Positions 1 to 7,461 of a stretch of 64,000 nt of DNA are shown in pieces. Where the stretch lies: positions 1 to 64,000 of the forward strand of contig NZ_PUBZ01000103.1 of NCBI RefSeq assembly GCF_003205875.1. Direction: 5' to 3'. Made by a program: the position numbers and the translations under genes. Below the pieces are notes generated by a model, which did not search any database, was not told the origin of the DNA, and worked only from the letters and a program-made list of their open reading frames with translations. Source of the stretch: Herpetosiphon llansteffanensis (lineage in GTDB: Bacteria > Chloroflexota > Chloroflexia > Chloroflexales > Herpetosiphonaceae). Every line of letters begins with the position of its first letter. The stretch's first letter is position 1.

Positions 1-540
1 ACCTGACGATGAGCCACCACCACCGCCACCCGATGATGAACCGCCACCACCGCCACCACCTGACGATGAACCGCCGCCACCGCCGCCACCTGACGATGAA
101 CCGCCGCCACCAGCAGCAACCCCAGCACCAGCGCCAGCACCACTGCCACCGCCACTGCTGCTGCCGCCATCGGCGCTACCACCGCCGCCACCAGCGCTCG
201 CAGTGCCATTACCGCCGCCACCTGAGGCTGAACCGTTACCTTCAAAGGTGACAATCTTCGAGGCTTCTTCTTCATGTTGGCGGAAGATTTGGTTGATTTG
301 TTTGGAAACTTGGCTCCCAACACTCAAGACATTTTGCAAGCGCTTGAGGGTTGGAAACACATCATCTGCCATTTCAGCAAAAAATGCTTCAGCAGCAGCA
401 CCTTCCCAAGAATTTACAAGCTGGTCGTGCATGCGGCGAATCATCGATTCCATTTGCACTTGTTGATCGTGCAATTTTTGGAACCGAGTAGACACTTGCT
501 CCACATCTTCAAACTTATTCTGTACAATATCTGCGGCCAT
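1..540 (-). CDS. WXG100-family secreted effector, C-terminus beyond window
   Basis: The 180 visible codons start at an ATG at 540 preceded by a strong AGGAGG. Residues 1-100 form a WXG100 helical hairpin: the opening MAADIVQNKFEDVEQ, a turn with NSWEG (the W-x-G motif) near residue 43, and a second helix ending IFRQHEEEASK. WXG100 proteins are substrates of type VII (ESX-like) secretion. From about residue 101 the protein is a long Gly/Ser linker (GGGGSSS blocks) that runs off the window, so the C-terminal effector domain is not visible. The N-domain closely matches those at 2123-3388 and 4981-6363. It is the third cassette of the tandem array and has its own promoter at 710-739. What the effector does is unknown. 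Confidence 0.85.
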   Translation of the reverse strand, partial: MAADIVQNKFEDVEQVSTRFQKLHDQQVQMESMIRRMHDQLVNSWEGAAAEAFFAEMADDVFPTLKRLQNVLSVGSQVSKQINQIFRQHEEEASKIVTFEGNGSASGGGGNGTASAGGGGGSADGGSSSGGGSGAGAGAGVAAGGGGSSSGGGGGGGSSSGGGGGGGSSSGGGGGGSSSG

Positions 541-680
541 GCAGCCTCCTAGCGAGCGCCGTCACAACTGCGACGGCAACAAAAAATACCACAAAACCTC
601 CACAATTCTTGTTCTCTCACAAGACGGGCCATACCAAATGGGATTTCCAAGACTTTGGACAAGAAAAAGACGATGGGTAC

Positions 681-699
681 TAATCCCTCAACGGGATTA
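681..699 (-). promoter_or_regulatory. 5'-leader hairpin of the WXG100 gene
   Basis: TAATCCC and GGGATTA form a perfect 7-bp stem with a 5-nt loop, just downstream of the expected start site from the 710-739 promoter. On the minus strand a TCTTTTTC tract follows about 11 nt later, so it could be a weak attenuator or only a leader hairpin. Confidence 0.45.
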
Positions 700-709
700 A
701 TACCTCATT

Positions 710-739
710 AGGATACTAAATCAGGTCATTATTTGTCAA
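710..739 (-). promoter_or_regulatory. Sigma-70-type promoter of the WXG100 gene
   Basis: On the minus strand TTGACA (739-734) is followed 18 nt later by TATCCT (715-710), about 170 nt upstream of the ATG at 540. The same layout precedes every WXG100 gene in the window. Confidence 0.6.
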
Positions 740-835
740 CACGTTTTTCTGAAGCTTTCGAGGCAATTTTAAGCCTTGCATACGAATTTAACGCAAGGCT
801 GCGAGGAAATGGGCAGTGGAGCGTTGGATAATCAG

Positions 836-1243
836 CTATTGCTGAATAATCGTCACAACTGGTTCATCGTTGACGAGGCTAATCTCAAATTGATAGTTGC
901 CCGGCGGCAAATCATCTTGCCCAAAAATGGGATTTGGATCAGCAATGCCAAGATAGCGCTCGCCATCTTCCATCACAATATTGAGCTGATAATAATTTGG
1001 CAAGGCTACCTCAAAACCGATGTACGCGCTGGTTGCGCCAGCAGCCAGATTGCGGGCTGGCTCGGAATCGGTATAGCCACTTGACCCAAGCCACACTTCG
1101 CGGATGCCGCGATCGGTCGCGTTATGCACCCGAATTTGCACCGGTTTTGTGCTGCTGCTCCCTGAACCACATGCCATAAGCAACATTACTCCTAGTAGTA
1201 CCATCATATTCAGCGAACAGATTCGTACCCATTTATTCAGCAT
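836..1243 (-). CDS. Small lipoprotein of WXG100 cassette (copy 1)
   Basis: A 135-residue protein with a lipoprotein signal peptide: basic start, hydrophobic core, lipobox LMAC-G with the lipidated Cys near residue 25. The mature part (KPVQIRVHNATDRGIREVW and onward) looks like a single beta-sandwich domain. The ATG at 1243 is preferred because AAGG lies 6 nt upstream; an in-frame TTG at 1249 is the alternative. It overlaps the end of the EspG-like gene by 11 nt, so translation is probably coupled. A near-identical copy is at 3691-4098. Its place behind a secreted effector and a chaperone-like gene would fit an envelope immunity or docking protein, but no family was recognised and that role is inference. 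Confidence 0.75.
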   Translation of the reverse strand: MLNKWVRICSLNMMVLLGVMLLMACGSGSSSTKPVQIRVHNATDRGIREVWLGSSGYTDSEPARNLAAGATSAYIGFEVALPNYYQLNIVMEDGERYLGIADPNPIFGQDDLPPGNYQFEISLVNDEPVVTIIQQ

Positions 1244-2042
1244 AGACAACCTTGATCTCGGCTAAGGTTGTCATGGCGTGATCAAGCAGATTGATCACTT
1301 CAGCCTCACCAACACAGGAATAATCAATTATTCCATCGGCGTTGACAAAGCCAAGCCATGCTGTATGGGCTGCAATCACAATTCCAACAACCCGACTACC
1401 GATAATTTCCGTACCAGTAGAGCGTAAAAGCTCGATTGTGCCATACAGCTGAGCAGTTTGAAGTGCTTCAGCAAAACGCAGCGCAGCCACAGCACTCAGC
1501 CCAAACGCTGTTAAAAGACGTTGATCTGGGTTTTGTTTGGTAGCCGCTGCTTGTTCTTGCGTTAATTGAAAATTGATCGGCTCATTGATTCGTTGAGGAA
1601 ATGCTGGTTCAAACCGGCGAACGAAACGCTGAAGGGCTTGAACACGGCTGGGTAGGGCTGTAAATTCATGCAAGCCAGCAATAATACTCATTTCAACAAC
1701 CGTGTCACCATGATCATAATAGGCCACGCCATATTGTTCAGCAGTGGATTGTTGCCATGTGCTTAGCAGAACTACTTCAGCATTGACTGCCGTAAGAATC
1801 AACAAAAGTAATTCTTGATTAATTGCACTGGTATTAGTAGATTGATCATCAACGAGCCATCCATGCTGACGGAGTTCGTTGGAACCCTTTTCCCATAATG
1901 CTGTCGCTTGAGCTTGGTCAAGCGCCCGTGGCGATTCGACTTCAGCACCCAATAAGTTTGGGGCGGAAATCAGTGACAGCACGGCAAAAAGCTCAGCTGA
2001 TGATAACCGAACTGGATAGGTTAATTCACGAATCGCTTGCAT
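1233..2042 (-). CDS. EspG-like putative WXG100 chaperone (copy 1)
   Basis: A 269-residue cytoplasmic protein with no signal peptide or membrane segment. Layout (an N-terminal ELFAVLSL helix, a region ending RQHGWLVDD, helix INQELLLLILTAV, then alternating strands with YYDHGDTVVEM, and a late RVVGIVIAAHTAWLGF strand pair) resembles EspG, the cytosolic chaperone of ESX substrates. This is fold-level resemblance only. The ATG at 2042 is chosen because TATGGAG gives a Shine-Dalgarno 6 nt upstream; the ATG at 2054 lacks one. It lies 80 nt after the WXG100 gene at 2123-3388 and overlaps the next lipoprotein gene. The copy at 4088-4897 is nearly identical except in its first 45 residues. Confidence 0.7.
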   Translation of the reverse strand: MQAIRELTYPVRLSSAELFAVLSLISAPNLLGAEVESPRALDQAQATALWEKGSNELRQHGWLVDDQSTNTSAINQELLLLILTAVNAEVVLLSTWQQSTAEQYGVAYYDHGDTVVEMSIIAGLHEFTALPSRVQALQRFVRRFEPAFPQRINEPINFQLTQEQAAATKQNPDQRLLTAFGLSAVAALRFAEALQTAQLYGTIELLRSTGTEIIGSRVVGIVIAAHTAWLGFVNADGIIDYSCVGEAEVINLLDHAMTTLAEIKVVYAE

Positions 2043-2060
2043 GAAACGCTCCATAGTTTA

Positions 2061-2102
2061 TAACATTTGAGCTATTGGCATTACCCAACAGCCCAAATGT
2101 TA
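2061..2102 (-). other. Hairpin between effector and chaperone genes
   Basis: TAACATTTG (2061-2069) pairs perfectly with CAAATGTTA (2094-2102). No U-tract follows on the minus strand, so it looks like an intercistronic mRNA hairpin rather than a terminator. A different hairpin sits in the same place in the sister cassette (4927-4952). Confidence 0.5.
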
Positions 2103-2122
2103 GCATTATAGGGTTGATCTAC

Positions 2123-3388
2123 TCAAAAAGAGAATAAATCTCTGACTTTGTTTTTCGCGCTATTATAGGTATCACCGGCAGCATTTTTAACTGTCTCATA
2201 GGTATCACCGGCAACATTTTTAACTGTCTCATAGGTGCTTTTCATATCGACAACTGCACCCATGCCATTTCCCAAAGATTCAATAACGCCGTTTTGAATA
2301 ATTGTTTGAACTGGTTTATTCAGGTTTAATCCATTGCCATCAATAAGTCCATAGGCGAGTTTTTGGTTCCAATAGCGAATCCCCGATTCTTGACCAGTTA
2401 ATGGATCACGGGGGTCACGGTTTTCGCGCTTAAGATAATCGTAGCCAGGGCCTTCATTATGGTAATTTTTCAAATATCCGGCAGCATCGTGCATAATGCC
2501 ATGATAGCCAACGGGGCTTTCGCCAGCGTCAACTGCATAATTACCATTACCCACTAACCCACCAGTTGGGTTAAGCATCGAGGCAAAGACGGGATCAATC
2601 CCTAAAGCATCGCCAACAACTTTACCATAGCGCAAACTTGAAGTACTACCTAAGAATTTTGGATGCAGGAAGTTGACATTTTCAGGCAATGGTTTGCCAT
2701 TTTTACGCGCAATTTCTGCTGCTTGTTGCTGCAATTGTTTAAATTTCTCGTAATTGGCGGTCACTTGTTCGACTGATAAGCCGCGCGATTTGGCAATCTG
2801 GGCCAAAGCAGCTTGAATTTCTGCTTCCGATGCTTTGCCACTAGTGATTGTTTCCATGGCGGTATTTAATGCAGGATCGTCTGCACCTTTCAGTTTCGAG
2901 CCAACCATCCGATTCATATAATCGTCACTGAAGATTTGTTTGGTCGAAACTTGCCCAGGCAGTTGATTCGCTGGATTAGCGCTTGCTGCACCACCTGATG
3001 CTGCGCCACCTGATGCTGCACCACCTGATGTTGCGCCACCTGATGCTGCACCACCTGATGCTGCACCGCCCGATGCTGCGCTACCATCAAATATGATTTG
3101 CTTTGCAGCTTCATCTTCTGCTTGGCGGAAGATTTGGTTGATTTGCTTGGCCGTTTCACTGCCAACAATCAGCGTGTTTTGCAAACGCTTCAAGGCAGGA
3201 AAAACATTATCGGTCATTTCAGCAAAGAATGCTGTCGCAGCCTCGCCCTGCCAAGCACCACCACGTAATTGCTCATACATCTGGCGTACCATTGATTCCA
3301 TTTGCACTTGTTGATCGTGCAGTTTCTGAAATCGAGCACCAGCTTGTTCGACTGCCTCATACCGATTGGCAATAATGTCTGCGGCCAT
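2123..3388 (-). CDS. WXG100 effector with HD-motif C-terminal domain (copy A)
   Basis: The 421-residue protein starts at the ATG at 3388 behind GGGAGG. Residues 1-100 are a WXG100 domain (W-x-G in GGAWQGEA, near residue 46). Residues about 104-134 are a degenerate SGGAA linker encoded by a 15-nt tandem repeat. Residues about 245-345 form a distinct domain with LNPTGGLVG, then GYHGIMHDAAGYL and GPGYDYL, ending PLTGQESGIRYWN. The Gly-rich loop followed by a His-Asp helix recalls phospholipase A2, which is only a hypothesis. The C-terminus has repeats of the type TYETVKNVAGD. The protein is probably exported by a type VII-like system; its target is unknown. It is the first gene of a cassette with the EspG-like gene and lipoprotein. 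Confidence 0.85.
   Translation of the reverse strand: MAADIIANRYEAVEQAGARFQKLHDQQVQMESMVRQMYEQLRGGAWQGEAATAFFAEMTDNVFPALKRLQNTLIVGSETAKQINQIFRQAEDEAAKQIIFDGSAASGGAASGGAASGGATSGGAASGGAASGGAASANPANQLPGQVSTKQIFSDDYMNRMVGSKLKGADDPALNTAMETITSGKASEAEIQAALAQIAKSRGLSVEQVTANYEKFKQLQQQAAEIARKNGKPLPENVNFLHPKFLGSTSSLRYGKVVGDALGIDPVFASMLNPTGGLVGNGNYAVDAGESPVGYHGIMHDAAGYLKNYHNEGPGYDYLKRENRDPRDPLTGQESGIRYWNQKLAYGLIDGNGLNLNKPVQTIIQNGVIESLGNGMGAVVDMKSTYETVKNVAGDTYETVKNAAGDTYNSAKNKVRDLFSF
2986..3075 (-). repeat. Six tandem 15-nt units in effector linker
   Basis: Units of the form CTGCACCACCTGATG repeat six times with few changes, encoding the SGGAA linker between the WXG100 and C-terminal domains. Copy number could change by slippage without breaking the frame. 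Confidence 0.85.
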
Positions 3389-3511
3389 GCAGCCTCCCTA
3401 GTAAGCACTGTCACAAATGCAACAGTAACAAAAAATACCACAAACCTTCCCCAAACGTTGTTCTCATTCAATGGGCATGATTAATTTAGGATGGATAAAA
3501 ATGCTGGATCG

Positions 3512-3550
3512 ATAAAAAAGCGTGGCATTAATTTTTTATTAATGCCACGC
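3512..3550 (-). terminator. Intrinsic terminator immediately downstream of a promoter
   Basis: A perfect 13-bp inverted repeat (GCGTGGCATTAAT at 3520-3532 with 3538-3550, 5-nt loop) is followed on the minus strand by TTTTTTAT. The -10 box of the WXG100 promoter at 3552-3557 touches it, so the predicted transcription start falls within the first stem arm. It could end read-through from the upstream cassette or attenuate this promoter. Confidence 0.75.
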
Positions 3551-3551
3551 C

Positions 3552-3580
3552 ATAATAATGAACCTAACGCTAATTGTCAA
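3552..3580 (-). promoter_or_regulatory. Promoter of WXG100 effector copy A
   Basis: TTGACA (3580-3575), 17-nt spacer, TATTAT (3557-3552) on the minus strand. The spacer is nearly the same as in the promoter at 6522-6550 (ATTAGYGTTAGGTTYAT), showing that promoters were duplicated with the cassettes. Confidence 0.75.
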
Positions 3581-3690
3581 TATACTATAAGGAAAACCTA
3601 ATCGTATATTTGGTATAGATATGGTTGCTAATTGAGCGCTTCGAGGAATAGTACTGAGTAACATCAAGCCTAGCAGCAACCAACAATCGG

Positions 3691-4098
3691 CTACTGCTGA
3701 ATAATCGTCACAATCGGTTCATCGTTGACGAGGCTAATCTCAAATTGATAGTTGCCCGGCGGCAAATCATCTTGCCCAAAAATGGGGTTTGGATCAGCAA
3801 TGCCAAGATAGCGCTCGCCATCTTCCATCACGATTTGAAGTTGGCGATAATTTGGCAAGGCTGTTTCAAAGCCGATGTACGCGCTGGTTGCACCAGCAGC
3901 CAGATTGCGCGCTGGCTCGGAATCGGTATAGCCACTTGACCCAAGCCACACTTCGCGGATGCCGCGATCGGTCGCGTTATGCACCCGAATTTGCACCGGT
4001 TTTGTGCTGCTACTCTCTGAACCACATGCCATAAGCAATAGTACTCCTAGTAGTACCATCACATTCAGCGAACAGATTCGTACCCATTTATTCAGCAT
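3691..4098 (-). CDS. Small lipoprotein of WXG100 cassette (copy 2)
   Basis: A 135-residue near-copy of the product of 836-1243: the same LMAC-G lipobox and the same mature domain, with a few substitutions (for example EV to ET and YYQLNI to YRQLQI around residues 86-96). ATG at 4098 behind AAGG; the 11-nt overlap with the EspG-like gene is kept. It is the last gene of the second complete cassette. The promoter and terminator of the next cassette lie 110-180 nt downstream of it. Function unknown; as with copy 1, an immunity or envelope-anchor role is a guess from gene order. Confidence 0.75.
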   Translation of the reverse strand: MLNKWVRICSLNVMVLLGVLLLMACGSESSSTKPVQIRVHNATDRGIREVWLGSSGYTDSEPARNLAAGATSAYIGFETALPNYRQLQIVMEDGERYLGIADPNPIFGQDDLPPGNYQFEISLVNDEPIVTIIQQ

Positions 4099-4897
4099 AG
4101 ACAACCTTGATCTCGGCTAAGGTTGTCATGGCGTGATCAAGCAGATTGATCACTTCAGCCTCACCAACATAGGAATAATCAATTATTCCATCGGCGTTGA
4201 CAAAGCCAAGCCATGCCGTATGGGCTGCAATCACAATTCCAACAACCCGACTACCGATAATTTCCGTACCAGTAGAGCGTAAAAGCTCGATTGTGCCATA
4301 CAGCTGAGCAGTTTGAAGTGCTTCAGCAAAACGCAGCGCAGCCACAGCACTCAGCCCAAACGCTGTTAAAAGACGTTGATCTGGGTTTTGTTTGGTAGCC
4401 GCTGCTTGTTCTTGCGTTAATTGAAAATTGATCGGCTCATTGATTCGTTGAGGAAATGCTGGTTCAAACCGGCGAACGAAACGTTGGAGTGCTTGAACAC
4501 GGCTAGGTAGGGCTGTAAATTCATGCAAGCCAGCAATAATACTCATTTCAACAACCGTGTCACCATGATCATAATAGGCCACGCCATATTGTTCAGCAGT
4601 GGATTGTTGCCATGTGCTTAGCAGAACTACTTCAGCATTGACTGCCGTAAGAATCAACAAAAGTAATTCTTGATTAATTGCACTGGTATTAGTAGATTGA
4701 TCATCAACGAGCCATCCATGCTGACGGAGTTCGTTGGAACCCTTTTCCCATAATACTGTTGCTTGAGCTTGGTCAAGCGAGCGTGGCGATTCGACTTCAG
4801 CACCCAATAAGCCTGGGGCTGAAACTAGCGATAGCAAGGCAAAAAGTTCAGTTGCTGATAACCGAACTGGATAGGTCAATTCACGAATCGTTTGCAT
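4088..4897 (-). CDS. EspG-like putative WXG100 chaperone (copy 2)
   Basis: 269 residues, nearly identical to the product of 1233-2042 from about residue 45 to the end; differences cluster in the first 45 residues (TELFALLSLVSAPG versus AELFAVLSLISAPN). ATG at 4897 with TTGGAGG upstream; an in-frame TTG at 4909 overlaps that Shine-Dalgarno and is unlikely. It follows the WXG100 gene at 4981-6363 after 83 nt that contain a hairpin. The EspG-like assignment rests on predicted secondary structure and gene order, not on a diagnostic motif. Confidence 0.7.
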   Translation of the reverse strand: MQTIRELTYPVRLSATELFALLSLVSAPGLLGAEVESPRSLDQAQATVLWEKGSNELRQHGWLVDDQSTNTSAINQELLLLILTAVNAEVVLLSTWQQSTAEQYGVAYYDHGDTVVEMSIIAGLHEFTALPSRVQALQRFVRRFEPAFPQRINEPINFQLTQEQAAATKQNPDQRLLTAFGLSAVAALRFAEALQTAQLYGTIELLRSTGTEIIGSRVVGIVIAAHTAWLGFVNADGIIDYSYVGEAEVINLLDHAMTTLAEIKVVYAE

Positions 4898-4926
4898 CAC
4901 AGCCTCCAAAGTCGATTAAGAAGCAT

Positions 4927-4952
4927 AATCTGCTGGAAAGGACCAGCAGATT
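4927..4952 (-). other. Hairpin between effector and chaperone genes
   Basis: AATCTGCTGG (4927-4936) pairs perfectly with CCAGCAGATT (4943-4952) around a 6-nt loop. No U-tract follows on the minus strand. The loop reads TCCTTT in the RNA, which could pair with the purine-rich Shine-Dalgarno of the next gene. It matches the position, not the sequence, of the hairpin at 2061-2102. Confidence 0.55.
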
Positions 4953-4980
4953 ATTACAAGATCATTCGCCAGTTTATTAA

Positions 4981-6363
4981 CTAAAAGCTGAACAAATTCT
5001 TAGCCTTCCTTGAAGCCACATTCCATTGTTCGCTCGCTGCATCTTTGACATTATTAAATCCATCTTTGGTTGCATTCCAACCATCGTTGGCTGCATCTTT
5101 GGCAGCATTCCAGCCATCATTTGCAGCGTCTTTGACATCGCTGGCTGCATCTTTGGCAGCATTCCAGCCATCATTTGCAGCGTCTTTGGCAGCATTCCAG
5201 CCATCGCTAGCTGCGTCTTTAACCGCATTAACCCCATCATTGACAGTTTTCTTGAGATCGACAAATTCACCCATTCCTTCGCCTGCCAATTCAGAAAGCC
5301 GATTTATACGATTCTGATGCTCCAAATCACGAGGACTCATTCCTTCATTCAGCTTAGCAAATTTCTCATTCCAATAGCGAATCCCTGATTCTTGACCAGT
5401 TAATGGATCGCCACGATTTCGCCCTTCTGAGTTGAGGTAATCATAGCCTGGACCCATATTCTGATAGTTAAAGAGATAGCCACCAGCATCATGCATAATG
5501 CCATGATAGCCAACAGGACGTTCGCCAGCATCAATTGCATAATTACCCCAGCCTACTAAGCCACCAGTTGGATTGAGTAATGAGCCAAAAACCGGATCAA
5601 CACCTAAAGCATCACTAATAACCTTACCATAGCGTAAACTTGAGGTGCTACCTAAAAAATTAGGGTGGCGCTTTAGGTCAAGAGCATCAACGGCAGATTT
5701 GCCATTAGCTGCGCCATTTGCCTCAGCTTTCTTCCTTAGATCAACAAATTTATCATAATCGGCTTGAATTTTTTCGAGTGGAATGCCGCGTGATTTGGCA
5801 ATTTGGGCCAAAGCTGCATCTTTTTCGGCTTGCGAAATATTATCATTAAGCAGCGTTTCCATGGCTTTATTCAGTGCTGGGTCATCCATCCCTTGCATTT
5901 TTGTACCAACCAAACGATCCATATAATCATCATTAAAGATCGTTTTGCGTAAATCTGGCTTTGAAGAATCATCTGATAGCGCAGCACCAATGCTGACACT
6001 TGCCAATCCATGCTTTGCAGCAAGTCCAGCATCAGCCAGCATAGCCCCAATCGATCCACCGTCAAAGGTCATATATTTTGCAGCAGCTTCTTCTGCTTGG
6101 CGAAAGATTTGATTGATTTGCGTAGCCATTTCGCTGCCAACAATTAGCGTTTGTTGCAGGCGCTTCAGGGCCGGAAAAACATTGTCGGTCATTTCAGCAA
6201 AAAATGCTGTAGCAGCGGCACCTTGCCAAGCACCGCTACGCAATTGTTCGTAGGTACGACGCACCATCGCTTCCATTTGCGCTTGTTGATCATGCAGTTT
6301 CTGAAATCGAGCGCCAGCTTGTTCAACGACCTCATACTTATTCGCGATGATGTCTGCGGCCAT
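4981..6363 (-). CDS. WXG100 effector with HD-motif C-terminal domain (copy B)
   Basis: 460 residues from the ATG at 6363 (AAGGAGG upstream); an upstream in-frame ATG at 6390 lacks the site and breaks the family-typical MAAD start. The WXG100 domain (W-x-G in SGAWQGAA) covers residues 1-100. The middle domain shares LNPTGGLVG, GYHGIMHDAGGYL, GPGYDYL and PLTGQESGIRYWN with copy A, though the flanking and linker segments differ. The C-terminal ~100 residues are 11-residue amphipathic repeats (AKDAANDGWNA type), LEA- or apolipoprotein-like, which may bind membrane. Head gene of the first PLA2-candidate cassette, with its own promoter at 6522-6550. Confidence 0.85.
   Translation of the reverse strand: MAADIIANKYEVVEQAGARFQKLHDQQAQMEAMVRRTYEQLRSGAWQGAAATAFFAEMTDNVFPALKRLQQTLIVGSEMATQINQIFRQAEEAAAKYMTFDGGSIGAMLADAGLAAKHGLASVSIGAALSDDSSKPDLRKTIFNDDYMDRLVGTKMQGMDDPALNKAMETLLNDNISQAEKDAALAQIAKSRGIPLEKIQADYDKFVDLRKKAEANGAANGKSAVDALDLKRHPNFLGSTSSLRYGKVISDALGVDPVFGSLLNPTGGLVGWGNYAIDAGERPVGYHGIMHDAGGYLFNYQNMGPGYDYLNSEGRNRGDPLTGQESGIRYWNEKFAKLNEGMSPRDLEHQNRINRLSELAGEGMGEFVDLKKTVNDGVNAVKDAASDGWNAAKDAANDGWNAAKDAASDVKDAANDGWNAAKDAANDGWNATKDGFNNVKDAASEQWNVASRKAKNLFSF
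5041..5222 (-). repeat. 33-nt tandem repeats coding amphipathic 11-mers
   Basis: Degenerate 33-nt units (for example GCAGCATTCCAGCCATC inside each) encode the WNAAKDAANDG repeats at the C-terminus of the effector at 4981-6363. Near-identity between some units suggests recent expansion. Confidence 0.8.
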
Positions 6364-6453
6364 ACAGCCTCCTTGGTAAGACTGCCACAAATGTGGCGGT
6401 GATCAAAGAAAATAGATCAAAAACTTATATTATTTGTCAGGCAAAATAAAAAT

Positions 6454-6467
6454 CCCAAGCATTTGGG
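6454..6467 (-). promoter_or_regulatory. Leader hairpin with U-rich tail
   Basis: CCCAA-N4-TTGGG followed on the minus strand by ATTTTTATTTT, inside the 5' leader of the WXG100 gene at 4981-6363. It could act as a weak attenuator, as proposed for 3512-3550. Confidence 0.4.
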
Positions 6468-6521
6468 TAAGTAGAATTTGGTAGCTATAGATTAATTGCA
6501 ATTTAGAATATATTGCCCATC

Positions 6522-6550
6522 ATCATAATAAACCTAACACTAATTGTCAA
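6522..6550 (-). promoter_or_regulatory. Promoter of WXG100 effector copy B
   Basis: TTGACA (6550-6545), 17-nt spacer, TATGAT (6527-6522) on the minus strand, about 160 nt upstream of the ATG at 6363. The spacer is almost the same as that at 3558-3574. Confidence 0.75.
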
Positions 6551-6692
6551 CATGTTGCTAGGTTTTCTTAGCACTTATTTTTGGTATAGATACCATTGCT
6601 AGTTGAGCGCTTCAGGGAATGGGTATTGATAGGCATTCAATACAAGCCAGCGCCAACTCAATAATATCAAACCAGCTAACAACACACTGCAT

Positions 6693-6911
6693 TCAAGTAA
6701 GCCAAAACGTTGCTCGTTGCTGGCGCTGGCGAATTGCCCACACCAACAACCCAGCAACCAACCACTGCATCACCAGCACCGTATCGGAATCATAAACCGG
6801 AATACCTTGCGCCGAACGATAATCGCTGCTGGGCAAAAGATAACAAAAGCCGATCAGCAACCCCAGGAGGCTATAACCAATCAGTTTGAACCCTCGTTTG
6901 AGTTGCTTCAT
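6693..6911 (-). CDS. Small two-helix membrane protein
   Basis: A 72-residue protein with two predicted membrane segments (about residues 10-27, GYSLLGLLIGFCYLL, and 45-61, VLVMQWLVAGLLVWAI) joined by a polar loop, with basic residues at both ends. ATG at 6911 with GCGAGGCG just upstream. It follows a terminator-like hairpin at 6929-6960 and so may be transcribed alone or by read-through from the zincin cassette. No family recognised. Confidence 0.55.
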   Translation of the reverse strand: MKQLKRGFKLIGYSLLGLLIGFCYLLPSSDYRSAQGIPVYDSDTVLVMQWLVAGLLVWAIRQRQQRATFWLT

Positions 6912-6928
6912 TTCGCCTCGCTACACAC

Positions 6929-6960
6929 AAAAAGAAGCCCAGACCACGCTTAATGGTCTG
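6929..6960 (-). terminator. Terminator of the zincin-1 cassette
   Basis: CAGACCA (6940-6946) and TGGTCTG (6954-6960) form a 7-bp stem; on the minus strand GGCTTCTTTTT follows. It lies directly after the lipoprotein gene 6982-7461. Confidence 0.6.
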
Positions 6961-6981
6961 AGCCTAGATAGAGAATAACGC

Positions 6982-7461
6982 TTATTCTTCGCCAGCAAAC
7001 AGTGTAGCTAGCTTGGCAACTTGATGTTTGGCCCGAATCGGATCGCCGGTTGAGCCATCGTTTGGTGCATAGGCAACGAACAAGATTGACCCATTGCTAC
7101 CAAAACTGCTATACACTCCTTGGCTTGGCAGTTGCTGCTTCAGGGTTTGCTGCGCGGCCTGATGCTGATTTTGGTTTTCAAAGGCATACAACGCCACATG
7201 TATTTGCCAAGCCTCGTTATAAAAACCAAGTGCCTCTTGTGCACCAAGCGTTTGCGCTGGCACAAAGGCTGGTTCTTGGGTTAAGCTGAGGTCGCTGGTC
7301 GCCAGTACCCGCGCCGATCGTTCCAAATGGGGATTGGTAATTTGGGTCATGAGCGTATCCTTATCATTAGTTGGGCTTTGGGTCATGCTGCGTAGATCTG
7401 GCTGAGCGCTGCTGCAACTTCCCAGTAGATACAAACAGCTAAGCCACAGAAGCCAACGCAT
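6982..7461 (-). CDS. Lipoprotein partner of WXG100-zincin 1
   Basis: 159 residues. The signal peptide MRWLLWLSCLYLLGSC-S ends in a lipobox with Cys near residue 16. The mature part (about 140 residues) includes QIHVALYAFENQNQHQAAQ and a Gly/Ser-rich segment before a helix, resembling a small alpha/beta domain. The ATG at 7461 overlaps the TAA of the WXG100-zincin gene by one base (TAATG), a stop-start arrangement typical of translational coupling and a fixed ratio of products. An envelope-anchored protein coupled to a secreted metalloprotease-like effector is a plausible immunity protein, but this is inference from order only. Confidence 0.75.
   Translation of the reverse strand: MRWLLWLSCLYLLGSCSSAQPDLRSMTQSPTNDKDTLMTQITNPHLERSARVLATSDLSLTQEPAFVPAQTLGAQEALGFYNEAWQIHVALYAFENQNQHQAAQQTLKQQLPSQGVYSSFGSNGSILFVAYAPNDGSTGDPIRAKHQVAKLATLFAGEE

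Noticed and set aside
9-251. Plus-strand ORF rich in His, Arg and Pro
   Set aside because: It is the complement of the Gly/Ser linker of the minus-strand WXG100 gene; no ribosome site and the composition follows from GGTGGC repeats.
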